Source of the DNA: a bacterium UBP11_UBA4055
GTDB lineage: Bacteria > UBA4055
Reading direction: 5' to 3'
Assembly: GCA_002382735.1 (NCBI GenBank)
Contig: DFZN01000057.1
Span: 1 to 17,551, forward strand
DNA length: 17,551 nucleotides
A program made the position numbers and the translations under genes. Below, piece after piece: positions 1 through 7,530 of this stretch; the first letter of the stretch is position 1; every line of letters begins with the position of its first letter. The notes beneath the pieces were generated by a model that saw only the letters and a list, made by a program, of their open reading frames with translations, had not been told where the DNA came from and did not search any database.

Positions 1-846
1 CTAGATAATGGCAAGAGAATTTATTCACAAGCTAAATCGATAGTAAGAATAGATGACTATTCTAATGTAATACGAAATCTAAATAACAGTTTAAAAAGCT
101 TATCTGATGCTGATAGTAATGAAGTTGAAAAATTAATTTATGTTACAAATACACCTAATCCATTCAATAACATCGAGACAATGAGTGCTTTTTATGGTTA
201 TTCTCGAAAATCTTTCGACTCTCTGCCTGATATATGCAAAAATAGGATTAACGAAATATTAGTTTCATTGAATATAAATGCTTTAGAGAAATCTAAACTG
301 TTCATCTTTGTTATACCATTCCATTCCGATGATTTGAACGAAAGATACAAAGTTGTTAAACAAATTGTACAAGAATTTTTAACTGAATTAAATTCAAACC
401 TATCAGGTCACACTAGAGAATTATTGAATATATGGCAAAATGATTTTTTTGAAAATGCTTCGATCATCGATAATAGTAAAATAATAAAAAAATCAGAATT
501 GATATGGCCAATAATTGTTATTAGTTCTCAATTAAGATCAGATGATGATATAATTGATGAACTTAACGAATCAGATCAAATGGATTTAGAAAGGCAGTAT
601 AATGATTTTATTGACAATACGGTTGACAGGTTTGAATTTGCTACGAAAGTTCTAAGTGACTATCAAAGCTTCCAACCTGAAAATACGACAGGCAAAGAAA
701 AACAAAGATTATTTGTTAATGAAAAATGGACAAACTACATTGAGGATTTTGGAACCGAAAATGAAAATTTAATCAAGGTAGTGATCAATAAAATGTTAAA
801 GCAGAAAAATATTATAAATAGTATTAAAACGAAGGTGAATTTATGA
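1..846 (+). CDS. C-terminal part of a nuclease-like defence effector (Lamassu/ABC-3C-like), 5' end outside window
   Basis: The frame is open from base 1, so the gene begins upstream; the ATG at 181 is internal and not a credible start. About 281 residues are visible. The first residues contain a YSQAKS stretch, followed about 35 residues later by LIYVTN. A Q-x-K strand followed by a hydrophobic VTN strand is the pattern of Mrr/Cap4 (DUF4297)-type PD-(D/E)XK nucleases, so I infer that the tail of a nuclease domain is present. The remaining ~220 residues are helical and charged, with a conserved-looking IWPIIVISS strand, and carry no motif I can name. The stop overlaps the start of the ATPase gene by 4 bp (ATGA), implying translational coupling. 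In Lamassu and ABC-three-component systems a nuclease effector is encoded beside an SMC-like ATPase; a third component, if present, would lie upstream. The coding call is firm and the functional name is tentative. Confidence 0.8.
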   Translation, partial: LDNGKRIYSQAKSIVRIDDYSNVIRNLNNSLKSLSDADSNEVEKLIYVTNTPNPFNNIETMSAFYGYSRKSFDSLPDICKNRINEILVSLNINALEKSKLFIFVIPFHSDDLNERYKVVKQIVQEFLTELNSNLSGHTRELLNIWQNDFFENASIIDNSKIIKKSELIWPIIVISSQLRSDDDIIDELNESDQMDLERQYNDFIDNTVDRFEFATKVLSDYQSFQPENTTGKEKQRLFVNEKWTNYIEDFGTENENLIKVVINKMLKQKNIINSIKTKVNL

Positions 847-2291
847 ACTTCAAATCAATTAAAATAAGTGTCGGTAATTTTTATAAAGAGATTGATTTTT
901 CCGAGAAAGTCAATCTCATTTATAGCAAAAAAAACACAGTAGGCAAGACTACATTATTAAGATTGATGCTTTATGCAATCGGTTTTTCAATTCCGAGCAC
1001 ACGGAAACTCAAATTTGAAAAATGTGAATTGAGTTGTAAAATTGAAAGTAAAAATGTAGAATATTTCATCGTAAGGAACGGTGATTCTCTAGAAGTATCG
1101 CATGGTAAAGCTAAAACTATATTTTTATTACCTTTTGAATTGAATAATTTCTTAAGAGATATTTTTAACACGAACAATGAGAATATAATATCAAATCTGC
1201 TTGGCGCTTTCTACTTTGATCAAGAAAAAGGGTGGACATTACTTAATCGAGGCACAATTATTGGAAAGAATTCATTTAATATCGAACAGTTAGTTCGTGG
1301 TCTATCAGATGTTGACTGTTCAGATCTTGAAGATGAACTCAAAAAAGTTGAATCTAATCTTATGAAATATCAAAAATTATTTGATATAGCAAAATATAAA
1401 AGCGAAATACATGAATTAAAAGGCGATATTGTATATGATAGCTATGATGATGAGCTTGAAAAAAATATAGCTTTGTTTGATTCAGAATCTAAAGCAATAC
1501 GAAATGAGCTTTCAAAAGTTGAAAAAGCAATGTCTAATAATAAAACTTTTGTAGAATATATTAAGAAAATGGGAATCAGTGTTAAATCAAAAAGCAGCGA
1601 AATTATACCTGTAAATGAGAATACCATCATTGATTATTCAGATTTTGTAGATATTTTGATGGCAAAAAAAAGAATAATTTTAGGGGAGCTTTCCGAAATT
1701 ACAAAAAAAATTGAAGACATGAAGCTAAAAAGAAAAGATGACAAAGGATTATTTAAAACAGAAAATTTACTTTTGAGTTATGAAAACCAAGTTACAAAGA
1801 TGGATATTGACCAGGTCGTAATTGAGAATTATATAAAAAACTTAGAGGAAAGGCACAGAGATTTAAAGAGTAATATTTTTGATTTAACCAGAAATGATAA
1901 TAAAGTAATTGAAAATATATATAAGACTGTTGAAAACTATGCTAACGAACTAGAGTTTTCCGACTATATTAGCACAAATAAAGATTTTATCTTTACAAGT
2001 GATTTAAAATCACTTTCCGGTGCGGTATTTCATAAAATTGTTTTTAGCTTTAAGTTAGCTTACATAAAAGAAATTGAAAAGAAACTCGGATTGAAACTGC
2101 CGATAATTATTGATTCTCCGAGCGGAAGAGAAGTAGAGCAAATCAATATTGACAATATGATTGAAATATTAAAAAGAGATTTCTCCGAGAATCAAATAAT
2201 AATAGCCTCAATAAATCAATATAAATTCGATGAATGCAATATTATTGAGCTTAAGGACAGCTTGATAGATGATGAAGTTAAGAATAATTAA
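843..2291 (+). CDS. SMC/Rad50-like ABC ATPase of a defence operon
   Basis: This 482-residue protein has an ABC-ATPase head interrupted by a coiled coil. A Walker A variant at residues 28-36 reads SKKNTVGKT, with Ser in place of the first Gly. A conserved patch FYFDQEKGWTLLNRG lies near residue 125. Residues ~155-350 are Lys/Glu-rich helix, probably coiled coil. A degenerate ABC signature (SLSGAVFHK) precedes the Walker B strand LPIIIDSPSG at 419-428, where Ser rather than Glu follows Asp424. This layout is known from ATPase subunits of Lamassu (LmuB) and ABC-three-component systems, which sense phage or plasmid DNA and license an attached effector. The ATG lies in the 4-bp overlap with the upstream gene. 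The very A/T-rich composition matches the rest of the left arm and suggests horizontal transfer. The exact family is not resolved. Confidence 0.85.
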   Translation: MNFKSIKISVGNFYKEIDFSEKVNLIYSKKNTVGKTTLLRLMLYAIGFSIPSTRKLKFEKCELSCKIESKNVEYFIVRNGDSLEVSHGKAKTIFLLPFELNNFLRDIFNTNNENIISNLLGAFYFDQEKGWTLLNRGTIIGKNSFNIEQLVRGLSDVDCSDLEDELKKVESNLMKYQKLFDIAKYKSEIHELKGDIVYDSYDDELEKNIALFDSESKAIRNELSKVEKAMSNNKTFVEYIKKMGISVKSKSSEIIPVNENTIIDYSDFVDILMAKKRIILGELSEITKKIEDMKLKRKDDKGLFKTENLLLSYENQVTKMDIDQVVIENYIKNLEERHRDLKSNIFDLTRNDNKVIENIYKTVENYANELEFSDYISTNKDFIFTSDLKSLSGAVFHKIVFSFKLAYIKEIEKKLGLKLPIIIDSPSGREVEQINIDNMIEILKRDFSENQIIIASINQYKFDECNIIELKDSLIDDEVKNN

Positions 2292-2307
2292 ATGAGGAAG
2301 TAGTTAT

Positions 2308-3159
2308 ATGAAATTTTCTCAAAGATATGGTCATGTTGAAGTAAAAAATAAACTACAGATTGAATCAGTCGATGAAGATTTAAAAAACAGTATATGGAAT
2401 GCCTTGAATGTAGTGTATTGGGATAATGTCAAGTATGTTGATATCGATTTTAGTCAAATAAAAATTTTGGATGATAGATATAACTCTGACATGAAACTCT
2501 TTGTAAGACGATTATATTTCAATTTTTACAAAATTCCATTAAATAACGTGAGTTACGAATGGAATAAAGAAATCAAAAAAATAGCTGATTTTTACTTTGT
2601 AAAAGCTAAATGGTACGGTATATATGATTTTATAGAGTTCATAGTGAATAATTATCCAAATGAAAATGCAAATACCAGCTTTGTCGAATTATGCAATTCA
2701 GTATTAGAAAAAGAAATGTCGGGTTACAGATTTGTAGATAAGATAATCACGCTAATAACAGATAAAAACGAAATAAAAGCAATTGAAGAGTCTGCTTTAG
2801 TTAAAATTGATTCTGTAAGGAATCACATGATCAGATCACTTGAACTTTTAAGTGATAGAAAGAATCCGGATTACAGAAATTCGATAAAAGAATCAATTTC
2901 AGCTGTAGAGTCATTAGTCTCAATTGTTACGGGAAATGATAAAGGTACCCTCGGTCAATTGATAAAACAATTAGATGAAAAGATAGAAATCCACGAATCT
3001 CTAAAGCAAGCATTTTCAAAGCTATACGGTTATTCATCAGACGAAAGTGGCATAAGACATTTTTTGAAGGATAAAGAAAAAGTTGATTTTGAAGATGCTA
3101 AATACATGTTAGTATCATGCTCAGCATTCATAAATTATGTAAATGGGAAGTTGAAATGA
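2308..3159 (+). CDS. AbiJ-like abortive infection protein (AbiJ N-terminal domain 4 plus HEPN-like tail)
   Basis: This is a 283-residue protein. Its opening, MKFSQRYGHVEVKNKLQIES, is the typical start of proteins annotated with the AbiJ_NTD4 domain. The C-terminal ~120 residues, with RNHMIRSLELLSDR, LYGYSSDESGIRH and DAKYMLVSCSAFINYV, match the helical HEPN-like half of the same family. AbiJ proteins are phage-exclusion factors and HEPN domains are often RNases; a canonical R-x(4-6)-H motif is not obvious here, so activity is not claimed. The start at 2308 has AGGA about 12 nt upstream. The gene follows the ATPase gene by 16 bp and may be co-transcribed with it, although AbiJ-like proteins are usually stand-alone systems. 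The N- and C-terminal halves both look complete. Confidence 0.82.
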   Translation: MKFSQRYGHVEVKNKLQIESVDEDLKNSIWNALNVVYWDNVKYVDIDFSQIKILDDRYNSDMKLFVRRLYFNFYKIPLNNVSYEWNKEIKKIADFYFVKAKWYGIYDFIEFIVNNYPNENANTSFVELCNSVLEKEMSGYRFVDKIITLITDKNEIKAIEESALVKIDSVRNHMIRSLELLSDRKNPDYRNSIKESISAVESLVSIVTGNDKGTLGQLIKQLDEKIEIHESLKQAFSKLYGYSSDESGIRHFLKDKEKVDFEDAKYMLVSCSAFINYVNGKLK

Positions 3160-3222
3160 TTGCAAATGACTTATTAGGTTAAAACTTGAAGATTCAGGAA
3201 ATGGGGAAGGAGAAAATGAAAG

Positions 3223-4374
3223 ATGGTAGATGAAAAAGAATTAAATGAATTATTTCACGATATTTTGATGATTCGTGAAAAATACAAGATCATTAATGAT
3301 TTGACTCAAGATAGATTTAATATTTTCCGAATACTAAGAATGGAAAGTGACGAAGTTAATACGCACTCTGCTTTTATAGCAGAACTACTTAATCCAAATG
3401 GATCTCACAATCTATCGTCAGCGTTTCTTGAAGAATTCATAAAGATGTTTGATGTCCACACAATAGATATAAAAACTGTGAAAGTTTGTAAAGAAGAGTA
3501 TATAGGCAAGGTAAGAAATGGTAGTACTGAAGGTGGCAGGATAGATTTGCATATAAAGTCGAATACGGGTTCTTTTATAATTGAGAATAAAATTTTCGCA
3601 GAAGATCAGCCGAATCAATTGTTGCGTTATCATAACGCTTATCCACAGGCAAAGCTCTTTTATTTAACACGGAATGGAATTGAGCCGTCTGAATACAGTA
3701 AAGATAAATCGGAAATTAAATTTGTGGCTATTTCGTACATGGAGGATATCATTAAGTGGCTGGATAAGTGCGTAGGCATAGCTGCCAATTATCCTTTAGT
3801 AAGAGAGACGATAAATCAATACATAAACCTGATAAAATCTCCGACAGGTCAAACAAAAAATAAGGATGAAGAAATGGATATTCTGAAAATAGTAACTGGA
3901 AGCGAAAAAAATACTTTGGCTTTCCTTTATCTCGATAGTAACAGCGGCAAAATAAAGGAAGCTTTAAAAGAAAAGATGATTAATGAAATTAAGGATTTAG
4001 CTTCGGAGTTAAATGCTGAAGTTAAATTTGATAAATCCCTTGGTAAAATCTATAATGGATTTAGTTTTAGGTTCAAGGATTTCGAGAATATACCTGTCAG
4101 TTTTGAGCCACAAAGAAATGGATTGCAGGATATAATATTCGGATTTGTTAAAAATCTTGTGCCTGTAGATCGGTTAAATACTCTTATAGTCAATTTTAAA
4201 AAAGAATTATCTCAAGATAAGCATACTGATGCTTGGCTTATATATGGCAACTGGCATGATTACAGATGGTGGGATAACTTAGAATATGAAAAAGTAATAA
4301 CAGGTCAATTTAAAAATGATCTCAGAGAAATATTGGAATCGTTTAAAAAAATATTAGTTCAGAGTAAATTATAA
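3223..4374 (+). CDS. PD-(D/E)XK nuclease family protein (PDDEXK_4 type)
   Basis: This 383-residue protein begins with the region RILRMESDEVNTHSAFIAEL followed by LNPNGSH, which is characteristic of the PDDEXK_4 (PF14281) family. Catalytic residues can be assigned: Asp108 in GGRIDLH, Glu121 and Lys123 in the IIENK motif, and Gln132 in NQLLRYH. An FYLTRNG strand follows. The ~200-residue C-terminal half (KNTLAFLYLDSN to WLIYGNWHDYRWW) is the family's usual tail, of unknown role. The start at 3223 has AAGGAG about 10 nt upstream; a nearer ATG at 3215 runs into a stop after five codons. Family members occur in defence islands and as orphan nucleases. A 63-bp gap separates it from the AbiJ-like gene, so pairing is possible but unproven. 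Confidence 0.87.
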   Translation: MVDEKELNELFHDILMIREKYKIINDLTQDRFNIFRILRMESDEVNTHSAFIAELLNPNGSHNLSSAFLEEFIKMFDVHTIDIKTVKVCKEEYIGKVRNGSTEGGRIDLHIKSNTGSFIIENKIFAEDQPNQLLRYHNAYPQAKLFYLTRNGIEPSEYSKDKSEIKFVAISYMEDIIKWLDKCVGIAANYPLVRETINQYINLIKSPTGQTKNKDEEMDILKIVTGSEKNTLAFLYLDSNSGKIKEALKEKMINEIKDLASELNAEVKFDKSLGKIYNGFSFRFKDFENIPVSFEPQRNGLQDIIFGFVKNLVPVDRLNTLIVNFKKELSQDKHTDAWLIYGNWHDYRWWDNLEYEKVITGQFKNDLREILESFKKILVQSKL

Positions 4375-4431
4375 TCTTGATTTTAAAAGTTCGAAAGGTT
4401 AATTTTAAATAATTATTTGAGATATTGAAAA

Positions 4432-5085
4432 ATGAGGTTAAACGAGATAAAATTATACAGAATGACACACATTGAGAACATACCACATATTCTCAGTCAT
4501 GGTATTACGCACAAGAACTCACCGAATTCAAATCCTGATTATGTTACGATCGGAGATACAAGTATTATCGAAACCCGAAGGAATAAAAGAGTAACGGTCA
4601 ACAATGGTGATTATCTGAATCCGATAACAGAAATTGTTTTGGGTGATTTTATCCCGTTTTATTTCGGCGTACGCATGCCGATGCTTTATGTTGTTCAAGC
4701 TGGAGGGAATAATGTGTTACAACCCACCCCTCCAACTAAAATTATTTATTTAATGTGTATGCTAACACAAGTAGGCGGGTCTTCTGGAGAGTTCTATTAT
4801 TCAGATGGTCATGCTTTAACAACCTACACATCTTTCTACGACAGTACAAAATTGAATGAACTTCCGAATATAATTGACTGGGAAGCAGTAGCATCGCATT
4901 ATTGGGGAGGGTCAGAGAATCTTGTCCGGAAAACAAAAAAAGAGGCTGAGTTACTGATTCGCGGTGATCTTAGTCCAGACCTTATAAGTGAGTTCATTTG
5001 TAATGGTCTGACAGCAAAACAGAAACTTATTGATTTCGGGATAGATGAAACTAAAATTACGATAAACCCCGAAGCGTATTATTAA
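4432..5085 (+). CDS. darT: DarT ssDNA ADP-ribosyltransferase toxin
   Basis: This 217-residue protein is a DarT toxin, which uses NAD+ to ADP-ribosylate a base in single-stranded DNA, blocking replication in the host or an infecting phage. The N-terminal LYRMTHIENIPHIL carries the family's NAD-contacting His13. Residues 37-54 (DYVTIGDTSIIETRRNKR) carry the conserved IGD and Arg elements. IPFYFGVRMPMLYVV is the typical core strand pair, SDGHA (124-128) follows, and EAELLI places the likely catalytic Glu at residue 173. All expected motifs are present, so the toxin looks active. Its cognate DarG antitoxin gene begins 12 bp downstream. The upstream ribosome site is weak, whereas the antitoxin's is strong, which would favour excess antitoxin. 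DarT2-type specificity is likely but cannot be read off. Confidence 0.93.
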   Translation: MRLNEIKLYRMTHIENIPHILSHGITHKNSPNSNPDYVTIGDTSIIETRRNKRVTVNNGDYLNPITEIVLGDFIPFYFGVRMPMLYVVQAGGNNVLQPTPPTKIIYLMCMLTQVGGSSGEFYYSDGHALTTYTSFYDSTKLNELPNIIDWEAVASHYWGGSENLVRKTKKEAELLIRGDLSPDLISEFICNGLTAKQKLIDFGIDETKITINPEAYY

Positions 5086-5097
5086 AGGAGGCTTATA

Positions 5098-6132
5098 ATG
5101 ATTAAATACATAACTGGAAATATATTCGAAAGCGAGGCTGAAGCTCTTGTTAATACGGTTAATACTGACGGTGTTATGGGTAAAGGTATCGCTCTGCAGT
5201 TCAAAAAAATGTTCCCCGGGAATTTTAAAGCATATTCAGAAGCGTGTAAAAATAATGAGATCGCCATAGGGAAAATGGTAGTTGCTGAGGACAGCAGTCT
5301 GCATACCGGAGATAAGATCATTATTAATTTTCCTACAAAGAAAAGCTGGAAGAAGCCCTCGGAATATTCATTCATTGAAGAAGGTTTGGATGATCTTATT
5401 GATGTTATTAAAACAAGAAAAATTAGAAGTGTGGCTCTGCCGCCTTTGGGATCCGGTAACGGAGGATTGGAGTGGGAGAGAGTGAAAAGGATAATTGAAC
5501 GAAAATTGGGCAGTCTCGATGTTAATGTATATGTTTATGAGCCTACAGCGCAGATCAGGGAAGAGTTAAAAAAAGAAAGGGTGAAACTGACTGATGCCAG
5601 AGCTCTTTTGTTATATGTGCTTTACGATCTCGTGAGGAACGGAGAATATGTTTCCGAATTTTCCAGCGAAAAAGTCTGTTATTTTCTACAAAGATTCGGT
5701 GCCGGAAAGTATTTCAAACTCGAATTTAATCCTAAATTTTACGGACCGTATTCAGGTAAAGTAAGATATGTGCTTATTGCTCTCAACGGCAGCTACATAA
5801 TGGGTTTCAGTGATATGAATAAAAAACCTTTCGATCCGATGACGCTTATATCTGACGGTTACGAAACTGTTAAAAATCATGTTGAGAATAATGATGAGCT
5901 ATTTAATATTGCACAAAAGACTATTAAGTTCCTTGAGGGATTCTATTCAGATTTTGCTTTAGAACTTTTATCTTCGATTGATTATCTGGCTGAGAAGAGC
6001 AAAACTACTGATATAAAAGTGATTCAGAAAGGAATTGAAAGCTGGAGCAGCAGAAAAAGCATCAAATTTTCAAACCAGAAATATCTTGAAATATCTTTGA
6101 AACATATTAGAGATTCCGGGTTCGCATATTAG
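5098..6132 (+). CDS. darG: DarG macrodomain antitoxin (DNA ADP-ribosylglycohydrolase)
   Basis: This 344-residue protein has an N-terminal macrodomain (about 1-155) with the ligand-binding motifs NTVNTDGVMGKGIALQFKK, NFPTKKSW (the lysine here is the catalytically important position known for DarG) and PPLGSGNGGLEW. It removes ADP-ribose from DNA and so reverses DarT. The C-terminal part (about 160-344; LLLYVLYDLVRNGEYVSEFS, FYGPYSGKVRYVL) is the DarG-specific domain that binds and neutralises DarT. The length matches full DarG proteins. A strong AAAGGAGG ribosome site sits about 7 nt before the ATG at 5098. This is the last gene of the A/T-rich defence arm and is followed by two 31-bp direct repeats. 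Confidence 0.93.
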   Translation: MIKYITGNIFESEAEALVNTVNTDGVMGKGIALQFKKMFPGNFKAYSEACKNNEIAIGKMVVAEDSSLHTGDKIIINFPTKKSWKKPSEYSFIEEGLDDLIDVIKTRKIRSVALPPLGSGNGGLEWERVKRIIERKLGSLDVNVYVYEPTAQIREELKKERVKLTDARALLLYVLYDLVRNGEYVSEFSSEKVCYFLQRFGAGKYFKLEFNPKFYGPYSGKVRYVLIALNGSYIMGFSDMNKKPFDPMTLISDGYETVKNHVENNDELFNIAQKTIKFLEGFYSDFALELLSSIDYLAEKSKTTDIKVIQKGIESWSSRKSIKFSNQKYLEISLKHIRDSGFAY

Positions 6133-6144
6133 AATTAAGCGTTC

Positions 6145-6215
6145 ATTTGCATCTAACGATAATTTAAGTCGCAAAAACACAATGATTTGCAACTAACGAT
6201 AATTTAAGTCGCAAA
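6145..6215 (+). repeat. Two 31-bp direct repeats with 40-bp period
   Basis: Two near-identical copies lie at 6145-6175 and 6185-6215, separated by 9 bp. Each runs from ATTTGC to GTCGCAAA and they differ at a single base (ATC versus AAC just after TTTGC). Each copy begins TTTGC and ends GCAAA, so the unit has weak dyad ends. They fill the gap between darG and the first gene of duplicated block A, and no copy precedes block B. They could be an operator, an integration footprint or a recombination site. Two units are too few for a CRISPR array. Confidence 0.8.
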
Positions 6216-6231
6216 TACAACACTTGGCATA

Positions 6232-6564
6232 ATGGACTATAACGACCTTACATACTGGATCGCAGTGGCTCATCTGAAAGGGTGGAATGTTGAGAGGATC
6301 AACCGGATGGCTGTTGCTGTTCTTCATGAAAATGAGGCTGTAAAAATCAGATTAAGCAAGGAACTTGTTACTATATATGTGAGAAATGGTATAGGATTGA
6401 AAGAGCTTATGAACCGATTTGATATCTCAAGAGCTACCATGCAAAGGGATATCGCCATCTTAAAAAAATACAGTTTAATACTATTTTCCGGTGCTGCGAA
6501 AACAGGAGTCTATAAGTTAACTGATAAATTAAAAACTAAGCTTGACAGTATTGCAGGCAATTGA
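6232..6564 (+). CDS. Chimeric small protein: DprA N-terminal head fused to a winged-helix domain
   Basis: This is a 110-residue ORF. Residues 1-35 (MDYNDLTYWIAVAHLKGWNV...) are almost identical to residues 1-35 of the DprA gene at 11584, and identity ends exactly after HENE. Residues 36-110 are unrelated to DprA and read as a winged helix-turn-helix: LKELMNRFDISRATMQRDI is the HTH and GVYKLT the wing. The gene is best explained by recombination that replaced the dprA body. No ribosome site is visible before the ATG. Whether it is expressed is unknown; a possible frameshifted continuation lies at 6533-6652. The open frame is certain and functional status is not. Confidence 0.55.
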   Translation: MDYNDLTYWIAVAHLKGWNVERINRMAVAVLHENEAVKIRLSKELVTIYVRNGIGLKELMNRFDISRATMQRDIAILKKYSLILFSGAAKTGVYKLTDKLKTKLDSIAGN

Positions 6565-6652
6565 AGTATTCTTTGAAGAAAAAAAAAATCGGACAAGAGC
6601 ACAAATGGACATTCTGACAAATATTGAAACGCTAATAAATCAAAATGAATAA
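6533..6652 (+). pseudogene. Possible frameshifted C-terminal tail of the winged-helix gene
   Basis: In another frame from the preceding ORF, the sequence after TDKLKTK reads as a credible helical tail, LTVLQAIEVFFEEKKNRTRA, then QMDILTNIETLINQNE and a stop. It has no start codon of its own and probably belonged to the winged-helix protein before an indel. A decayed copy of the same tail (ACTGATAAATTAAAA ... AATATTGAAACGCT) recurs at about 9469-9545, upstream of the RecQ gene. Low confidence as a gene. Confidence 0.3.
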
Positions 6653-6737
6653 GGAATAAATTTAGCTGCGGTCAATCTGCTAAAAAATATTTTAAGTTAT
6701 GAAAGAGATCAAAAAACTCCTGAATTTTTGAAAATCG

Positions 6738-6760
6738 GAATTTTTAAAATCAAAAATTCC
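6738..6760 (+). repeat. Perfect inverted repeat (9-bp arms, A/T-rich)
   Basis: GGAATTTTT and AAAAATTCC flank a 5-nt AAATC-type loop. It could be a weak transcription stop or an operator ahead of the conserved leader. Copy B has only a degenerate equivalent, so conservation does not support it strongly. Confidence 0.5.
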
Positions 6761-6764
6761 CGAA

Positions 6765-6931
6765 TTCTGTATATGTCAAATAATAAGTACTATAGAGAAT
6801 CGGAAGGGCTGAAACCGTCCGTGGCGTCGGTCGAAACCCTTATACTCTTTTAGCGCAGCTACAAAATAAGCTCAAAAAATCGCTTGCTTTTGCATTGTTT
6901 TGCAGTTAAATTGTCTTTAACGAAAATAAAT
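6765..6931 (+). promoter_or_regulatory. Conserved non-coding leader, copy A (candidate structured RNA or cis element)
   Basis: This non-coding stretch upstream of the exonuclease gene recurs at 12853-13019 upstream of the second 112-residue gene. From the CCC at 6837 rightwards, about 95 nt differ at only 2 positions, including TTATACTCTTTTAGCGCAGC. Left of that is a conserved potential hairpin: GGG (6806-6808) with CCC (6837-6839) and CCG (6815-6817) with CGG (6828-6830), separated by internal loops, with a 10-nt apical loop whose sequence differs between copies. Stable stems around a variable loop suggest structure. It may be a 5' leader, a small RNA or a recombination site; the class is not recognised. 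Confidence 0.5.
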
Positions 6932-6947
6932 TACCGGAGGATATTAT

Positions 6948-7496
6948 ATGTATCTCTTTTTTGACACCGAAACGACAGGTCTTCCCAGGAATTCTTCTGC
7001 GCCTACTTCTGACTTTGATAATTGGCCGAGACTTGTGCAGCTTGCCTACTTGCTTTACGGAGATAACGGCAGCTTGATCGCTTCGGAGGATTTTATTATT
7101 AAACCTTCCGGGTATGAAATTCCTTTTGAGTCTTCAAAAATTCATGGGATCACAACAGAAAGAGCTTTGATCGAGGGGCATGAGGTAACGGTCGTATTGA
7201 ATAGATTCGCGGAGTTTGTGCAAAGATCCAATTTTCTTGTAGGTCATAACATATATTTCGATAAGAAAGTAGTCGGCTCGGAATATCTTAGGAACGGTCT
7301 GGAAGACAGCTTGCAGTATAAGAAGAAAATATGCACGATGACGGGTGCGACGAAACATTTTAGGGGCTGGATTACGCTTTCGGATATGCACAACAGGCTT
7401 TTCGGTTCGAATTTTGAAGAAGCTCACAATGCATCTAAAGATATTCAGGCAACCGCAAAATGTTTTTGGGAATTGAGAAGGTTAGGGATATTATAG
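6948..7496 (+). CDS. DnaQ-like DEDDh 3'-5' exonuclease
   Basis: This 182-residue protein has all three exonuclease motifs: Exo I FFDTETTG (Asp6, Glu8), Exo II LVGHNIYFD (Asp105) and Exo III EEAHNASKDIQAT (His160, Asp165). It is therefore a metal-dependent DEDDh exonuclease of the polymerase III epsilon family, stand-alone and without a polymerase-binding tail I recognise. The start is supported by GGAGG 7 nt upstream. It lies between the conserved leader and the 112-residue gene in block A; block B lacks it, the two being joined directly there, so the gene behaves like a ~581-bp insertion or deletion. The substrate is unknown; proofreading, DNA processing or degradation of foreign DNA are possible. 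Confidence 0.9.
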   Translation: MYLFFDTETTGLPRNSSAPTSDFDNWPRLVQLAYLLYGDNGSLIASEDFIIKPSGYEIPFESSKIHGITTERALIEGHEVTVVLNRFAEFVQRSNFLVGHNIYFDKKVVGSEYLRNGLEDSLQYKKKICTMTGATKHFRGWITLSDMHNRLFGSNFEEAHNASKDIQATAKCFWELRRLGIL

Positions 7497-7530
7497 AGGA
7501 AAATTAAAGCAGGGTAATAGGAGTCAGAAA

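Larger units (their letters stand above)
6565..6947. other. 383-bp gap: gene tail remnant, A/T hairpin and conserved leader copy A
   Basis: This stretch holds no complete gene. It contains the out-of-frame tail up to 6652, an A/T-rich region, a perfect 9-bp inverted repeat at 6738-6760, and the conserved leader at 6765-6931 that also occurs before the second 112-residue gene. The exonuclease ribosome site (GGAGG, 6936-6940) closes it. Confidence 0.8.

Noticed and set aside
6145..6215. CRISPR array or integron attC site
   Set aside because: There are only two units with a 9-bp spacer, too few and too short for CRISPR. ATCTAAC fits the RYYYAAC half of attC, but no matching GTTRRRY half or imperfect palindrome follows and no integron integrase is visible.
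6852..6884. Second hairpin in the leader (AGCG/CGCT plus AGCT)
   Set aside because: Copy B changes CGCT to CACT with no compensating change, so the outer pairing is not conserved.
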